Shown here: in pieces, positions 5,286-8,144 of the stretch
Layout of the letters: each line of letters begins with the position of its first letter
Numbering within the stretch: the first letter of the stretch is position 1
Source of the DNA: Anaerolineales bacterium
GTDB lineage: Bacteria > Chloroflexota > Anaerolineae > Anaerolineales > UBA6663
Assembly (NCBI GenBank): GCA_016789245.1
Contig: JAEURM010000080.1
Coordinates: 1 to 8,144, forward strand
Direction: 5' to 3'
Length of the DNA: 8,144 nucleotides
Position numbers and translations under genes: made by a program
The notes under the pieces: generated by a model
Told to the model about the DNA's origin: nothing
Databases searched by the model: none
What the model saw: the letters and a program-made list of their open reading frames with translations, nothing else

Positions 5286-6297
5286 GCAAAACTCACGCCG
5301 TAATTTTCTCAAATGGGGCGGCTTACTAGCCAGTGGCGCTTTACTGCCACCACCGCCGCCCGAAGAAGGCCCACGCCAGCCCACCGGCTTGGCTCGCGCC
5401 GTGCGCGGATTGTACATTTACGAGAAGCCTTCGTTTCAATCCCGCCAGCTAAATTTTTTAGCGGGCGATAGTGTGGTTAATTTATTCGGCCAAGCCGAAA
5501 GCACCGATGATACACCGAATAAGATTTGGTACCGAGTCCGGCGCGGCTTTATTCACTCGGCGCCGGTGCAATTGGTAAGCTGGCAGTTTAACGCCATCAG
5601 CACCGAGGTGCCGGAGGGCGGCTTCTTGGCTGAGGTAACGGTTCCGTTTACGCAGGCGCGCGTAGGGGCGGGGCCGGGCTTCCGCAGTGGGTACAAGTTT
5701 TATCACGGCACCACCCACTGGGTGTTAGATACGGTCGAAGATAGTGAGGGCCGGACGTGGTACGGTATTTTTGGTGACCGAACTAAAGCATTTACGTGGG
5801 CGCGTGGCGAACATTTGCGCCGCATCACGGCGGCGGATATTACGCCCATCTCACCCAACATTACGGATAAACGAATTGAAGTGAGTTTGGAGAAGCAAAC
5901 GTTTAAAGCGTTTGAGAACGGCCAGTTGGTTTTAGAGACGGTGTGTTCCACAGGTGTGCCGCTCCGCAAAGAAGATGGCAAAACCATTTGGGGCACGCCG
6001 GTGGGTGAATGGCAAGTGATTAGCAAGCGCCCCTCCCGCCACATGGCCGGGGATGATGGTGCGGCGGATGATTTTTTTGATTTGCCCGGCGTGCCATGGG
6101 TAACCTACTTCCATTGGTGGGGCACGGCGGTGCACGGCACTTACTGGCACACCGATTTTGGCCGCCCGCGCAGTCATGGATGCATCAACCTACCCAGCCA
6201 TTTGGCCCAGTGGGTGTATCGCTGGACGATACCGGATGTGCCACTGGATAAGCCATTTATGGATGCGAAGGGGACGAAGTTGGTGGTGGATTATTAA
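5284..6297 (+). CDS. Tat-exported L,D-transpeptidase (YkuD domain) with SH3-like N-terminal repeats
   Basis: This 337-residue protein is a probable L,D-transpeptidase that forms 3-3 cross-links, or attaches proteins, in peptidoglycan outside the membrane. The N-terminus carries a textbook twin-arginine signal, SRRNFLK at 4-10, followed by a hydrophobic WGGLLASGALL and a proline run. Residues about 36-100 and 112-180 look like two SH3-like repeats (YIYEKPS..., ARVGAGPGF...). The YkuD domain occupies about 196-336 and has the catalytic signature SHGCINL at 297-303, with nucleophile Cys300, His298 and upstream His284. The start at 5284 fits the Tat signal exactly. The gene is divergent from the M23 peptidase gene with overlapping start codons and is followed after 35 bases by the small gene at 6333, with which it may be co-transcribed. 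The Tat route suggests that the enzyme folds before export. Confidence 0.92.
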   Translation: MQNSRRNFLKWGGLLASGALLPPPPPEEGPRQPTGLARAVRGLYIYEKPSFQSRQLNFLAGDSVVNLFGQAESTDDTPNKIWYRVRRGFIHSAPVQLVSWQFNAISTEVPEGGFLAEVTVPFTQARVGAGPGFRSGYKFYHGTTHWVLDTVEDSEGRTWYGIFGDRTKAFTWARGEHLRRITAADITPISPNITDKRIEVSLEKQTFKAFENGQLVLETVCSTGVPLRKEDGKTIWGTPVGEWQVISKRPSRHMAGDDGAADDFFDLPGVPWVTYFHWWGTAVHGTYWHTDFGRPRSHGCINLPSHLAQWVYRWTIPDVPLDKPFMDAKGTKLVVDY

Positions 6298-6303
6298 TGA
6301 CAG

Positions 6304-6325
6304 TTATTGGTTATTAGAGAATTGG
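6304..6325 (+). repeat. Short heptamer-like repeat fragment before the 6333 gene
   Basis: TTATTGG (6304-6310) is followed directly by TTATTAG (6311-6317), then ATTGG (6321-6325). The word AGAGAATTG at 6316-6324 is the inverse of CAATTCTCT at 949-957 before serB, where ACCAATA/ATCAATT also form a 7-base pair (940-953). This may be a decayed short-period intergenic repeat; it is low-complexity A/T sequence and could be chance. Confidence 0.3.
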
Positions 6326-6332
6326 AGTTGGA

Positions 6333-6755
6333 ATGAGCAAGCGCGCTCTGTTTGAAGGTTTGGTGGTTGACCCGAACGGCAACCCGGTGCCGACAGCGTT
6401 CGTGGGTGAAGCCGCGCAGTACGTGGTGAACGATGACGGCTTCAAGTTTCATGTGGAAGCAGAAGGTGTTGACCGGCAAGTATTGAAATTGCTAGGCGAG
6501 CAGGTGCAAGCCAACCGCGATGCCGTGGGCGAGGGCGTGATGAAGATGCTGGGCCAAGATGATATTTTCACCAAAGCGGCCATAGACGCACAGTTGAACA
6601 AAATGGATGAAAATTTCAACCAGCTGATTGCCCAAGGCCTGCCGGAAAACGCCCGCGTTTATATGAACATGCTGGGCTTTAGAATTACAATTGACCATCA
6701 CGGCGAAGTGTTGGGGATTGCTCAGCCCGGCGCCATTGCCCCTGAAGATGAATAA
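6333..6755 (+). CDS. Conserved hypothetical protein, 140 residues
   Basis: No known domain is recognised with confidence. From memory the protein resembles short uncharacterised proteins of Chloroflexota with a GLVVD...V.TA.VG start. It is soluble, with no signal peptide or membrane segment. Residues 6-45 look beta-rich (LFEGLVVDPNGNPV, YVVNDDGFKFHV), 46-100 look helical (VDRQVLKLLGEQV, a KMLGQDDIFTKAAI segment, MDENFNQLIAQ), and 103-131 return to strands (GFRITIDHHGEVLGIAQPG), ending in an acidic APEDE tail. The start is well supported by GGAG at 6324-6327, five bases before the ATG. It follows the transpeptidase by 35 bases and its stop overlaps the start of the CBM9-like gene by 8 bases, so it belongs to that transcription unit and is probably translationally coupled to the next gene. 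Function unknown. Confidence 0.85.
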   Translation: MSKRALFEGLVVDPNGNPVPTAFVGEAAQYVVNDDGFKFHVEAEGVDRQVLKLLGEQVQANRDAVGEGVMKMLGQDDIFTKAAIDAQLNKMDENFNQLIAQGLPENARVYMNMLGFRITIDHHGEVLGIAQPGAIAPEDE

Positions 6756-7713
6756 CAATCCTTCGCGTGTACAAATTGTAGTGGTGGCCGCGCTGGCTAC
6801 GGCGGTGGTGCTGTTGGCCTTAGTGGGCGCGGCGTGGGCATGCTTTGCCACCGGCAACCCCAACGCAGACCCAGCCGCCACCGCCAACGCCGTGAGCACC
6901 AACGTGCAAGCCACCCTGATTGCACAAGGCACCCTGCCCCCGCCTGCTACCACCGTGATTGAAAATACGCCCGTTGCTACCCTGCCACCCATTGTGGTGC
7001 CGTCCGCCACCTCCGCACCCAACACGCCGTTTCAACCAGCCACGCTCACGCCCACTTTAGCGCCGCTCTCCCGCAACAACGGTGAATTGGTGGTGGCCGC
7101 CCGCGCCGAAACGCGCACCATCGATGGCAATGCCAATGATTGGGGCGAACTGCCCCGCACCGCCAACAACATTGTGTTCCGCAGTGAGAACTGGACGGGA
7201 GCCGGAGACTTGAGTGCGCGGTTCAGCACGGCTTGGAACGCTGACTATCTGTTTATTTTTGTGCAAGTGACGGATGACGCGCACGTGCAAACCCAAACGG
7301 GCGAGCTACTGTTCCGTGGTGATAGTGTGGAGATTTTGTTTGATGCCAACTTGCGGCAAGATTTCAACAACCCAGATTTAACGGCGGATGACGCGCAATT
7401 GGGGCTCTCGCCCGGCGCGTTGAACGGCGATGCGGCCAGCAGTTACCTGTGGTTTCCGGCGGCGCGCAAAGGTGTACCCAGCGGCGTGCAAATGGCCGCG
7501 CTCCGCACAGATTTAGGCTACAACTTAGAAGCCGCTATTCCGTGGAATGTGTTGGGCGCGCAACCCACCGCCGGTGAACGCTACGGCTTTGCCCTCTCTA
7601 TTTCAGATAATGATGCCGCCAACACCGCCGCCCAAGAAACCATGAGCTCCAGTGTGCCTGCCCGCCGCCTCACAGACCCCACCACGTGGGGTACGCTGGA
7701 ATTAGGGCAGTAA
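6748..7713 (+). CDS. Membrane-anchored protein with CBM9-like (DOMON-fold) sugar-binding domain
   Basis: This 321-residue protein is probably tethered to the outer face of the membrane by one N-terminal helix (about 8-33, hydrophobic VVVAALATAVVLLALVGAA). A Pro/Thr/Ala-rich, disordered linker follows (about 37-108). The folded domain, about 112-320, has the features of carbohydrate-binding module family 9-like domains: IDGNANDW at 125-132, SARFSTAWNADYLFIFVQVTD at about 156-176, the GDSVEILFDA signature at 191-200, YNLEAAIPW at 258-266, and a terminal TWGTLEL. A role in binding sugars, or as a sensory or adhesive surface domain, is inferred; no catalytic residues are seen. Cys32 follows WA, a poor lipobox, so a lipoprotein is less likely. 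The start at 6748 overlaps the upstream stop (ATGAATAA); an in-frame ATG at 6691 would only read back into the previous gene. Hairpin array 7714-7768 follows immediately. Confidence 0.82.
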   Translation: MNNNPSRVQIVVVAALATAVVLLALVGAAWACFATGNPNADPAATANAVSTNVQATLIAQGTLPPPATTVIENTPVATLPPIVVPSATSAPNTPFQPATLTPTLAPLSRNNGELVVAARAETRTIDGNANDWGELPRTANNIVFRSENWTGAGDLSARFSTAWNADYLFIFVQVTDDAHVQTQTGELLFRGDSVEILFDANLRQDFNNPDLTADDAQLGLSPGALNGDAASSYLWFPAARKGVPSGVQMAALRTDLGYNLEAAIPWNVLGAQPTAGERYGFALSISDNDAANTAAQETMSSSVPARRLTDPTTWGTLELGQ

Positions 7714-7768
7714 TTACGCGATACGCCGAAAACCGTATTGCGTAGTGCGTGTTTCGTATATCGTTCTC
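7714..7768. repeat. Inverted repeat with heptameric CGT units
   Basis: The right arm has five consecutive 7-base units each starting CGT: CGTATTG, CGTAGTG, CGTGTTT, CGTATAT, CGTTCTC (7734-7768). The left arm carries the inverse ACG words at 7716 and 7723, again 7 apart. TACGCGATACG (7715-7725) pairs with CGTATTGCGTA (7734-7744) at 10 of 11 over an 8-base loop. It starts directly after the stop of the CBM9-like gene and may end its transcription, though no T-run follows. Confidence 0.7.
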
Positions 7769-7804
7769 CGTTAAAATCCGCCCCATCCCTTGACTCTAGT
7801 TCAA

Positions 7805-7833
7805 TTGCATAATCGTCCCGCCGCAGTTACTAT
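7805..7833 (+). promoter_or_regulatory. Weak candidate promoter for the ferric-reductase-like gene
   Basis: TTGCAT (7805-7810), a 17-base spacer, and TACTAT (7828-7833): 3 and 4 matches to the sigma-70 consensus. The spacing is right and the place sensible, about 35 bases before the ATG, but the score is modest. A TTGACT at 7790-7795 nearby has no fitting -10. Confidence 0.3.
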
Positions 7834-7868
7834 TCGGCCATTCCGTTTCCGCTGGCAGGATGGCCTAC

Positions 7869-8144
7869 ATGCAAAAAAGACTTATCGGCAACGCCGTTAT
7901 CGTGATTCTAGCGCTTATTCCTTTGGTGTTATGGATAACAACTAACCCCTCGTCTCGGCTCCACGAAGAAATGAACAACAACCTACAGCGCGTGGGTGAG
8001 TTTTTTGCCACCACTGCACTCGTGCTGTTCTCTTGCGCCATTGTACTTTCCACCCGCGCCCAATTTTTGGAGCCGTTTTTTGGCGGGCTAGACCAAATGT
8101 ACATGACGCACAAGCGCACGGCGCTCACCGGCTTTACGTGCATT
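7869..8144 (+). CDS. Ferric reductase-like transmembrane protein, N-terminal part (cut by window end)
   Basis: A plus-strand frame stays open from the ATG at 7869 to the window edge, giving 92 residues. There are two membrane helices, about 6-24 (GNAVIVILALIPLVLWI) and 45-62 (FFATTALVLFSCAIVLST), followed by FLEPFFGGLDQMYMTHKRTAL. The 'LEP-FGGLD-MY--H+' pattern is that of ferric-reductase-like transmembrane domains, where the His (His81) is an expected heme ligand. Full-length members usually continue with more helices and often a FAD/NAD(P)H ferredoxin-reductase module; neither is visible here. AGGA at 7857-7860, eight bases upstream, favours this start; an in-frame ATG at 7860 would add three residues. 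The gene appears to start a new unit after the heptamer repeat. Confidence 0.72.
   Translation, partial: MQKRLIGNAVIVILALIPLVLWITTNPSSRLHEEMNNNLQRVGEFFATTALVLFSCAIVLSTRAQFLEPFFGGLDQMYMTHKRTALTGFTCI

Noticed and set aside
5286..5417. 44-residue N-terminal extension of the M23 peptidase frame
   Set aside because: It has a Gly run that is only the reverse of the transpeptidase's proline codons, and the Met at 5285 is followed by a proper signal peptide.
6691..6747. Upstream ATG for the CBM9-like protein
   Set aside because: It lies well inside the previous gene, and the added residues do not improve the membrane anchor; the overlapping ATG at 6748 is typical of coupling.
7734..7768. CRISPR-like array
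   Set aside because: The 7-bp units with 4 variable bases are far too short for repeats and spacers, and no cas gene is present.
7790..7795. TTGACT as a -35 box
   Set aside because: No acceptable -10 lies 16-18 bases downstream.
7865..8143. Minus-strand 92-residue open frame at the right edge
   Set aside because: It is the shadow of the ferric-reductase-like gene, whose plus-strand frame encodes two clear membrane helices and a family motif.

Overview
The window looks like chromosomal DNA of a Chloroflexota bacterium, most likely an Anaerolineae-type lineage. This is inferred from the protein set: a Pro/Thr-linker CBM9-like surface protein, a small hypothetical protein that resembles Chloroflexota proteins from memory, a Tat-exported L,D-transpeptidase and a long ACT-type SerA. 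No rRNA, tRNA, CRISPR array or conventional transposase was seen. Hand counts give roughly 60% G+C in ordinary genes and clearly less in one inserted gene.

Layout, left to right. (1) The tail of a DUF4406-like gene (2-148), a 68-bp inverted repeat (151-218), and a pyridoxamine-5'-phosphate-oxidase-family gene (227-730). (2) A near-consensus promoter (763-791) followed by a long palindrome (808-916) and then a serine-biosynthesis block: serB-type phosphatase (959-1786) and a SerA-type dehydrogenase (2290-3864). Wedged between them is a compact ~510-bp element (1774-2283). It consists of 30-bp inverted ends, each built from three 10-bp-spaced ACACGGA units, around one GxxExxY (PD-(D/E)XK fold) gene. 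(3) A gene-free stretch (3865-4061) carrying a strong minus-strand terminator. (4) A divergent cell-wall pair: an exported M23 peptidase on the minus strand (4062-5285) and a Tat-exported YkuD L,D-transpeptidase on the plus strand (5284-6297). Their start codons overlap in a single CATG. (5) Downstream of the transpeptidase and probably co-transcribed, a small hypothetical protein (6333-6755) and, overlapping it by 8 bp, a membrane-anchored CBM9-like protein (6748-7713). (6) A heptamer-repeat inverted array (7714-7768), then the start of a ferric-reductase-like membrane protein (7869-8144) cut by the window end.

SerA and SerB catalyse the first and last steps of phosphoserine-pathway serine synthesis; SerC is not in the window. 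This SerA has lost the conserved catalytic arginine (Ser229 instead) and the usual Asn-containing substrate loop, so its activity is open to question. The M23 enzyme would cut and the YkuD enzyme would cross-link peptidoglycan outside the membrane.

The best candidate for an undescribed system is the GxxExxY element together with two other intergenic loci (151-218 and 7714-7768). They share its architecture, inverted arms made of very short-period repeats, but carry no gene. This suggests a family of minimal elements with terminal arrays, some carrying a nuclease-fold protein and some not.
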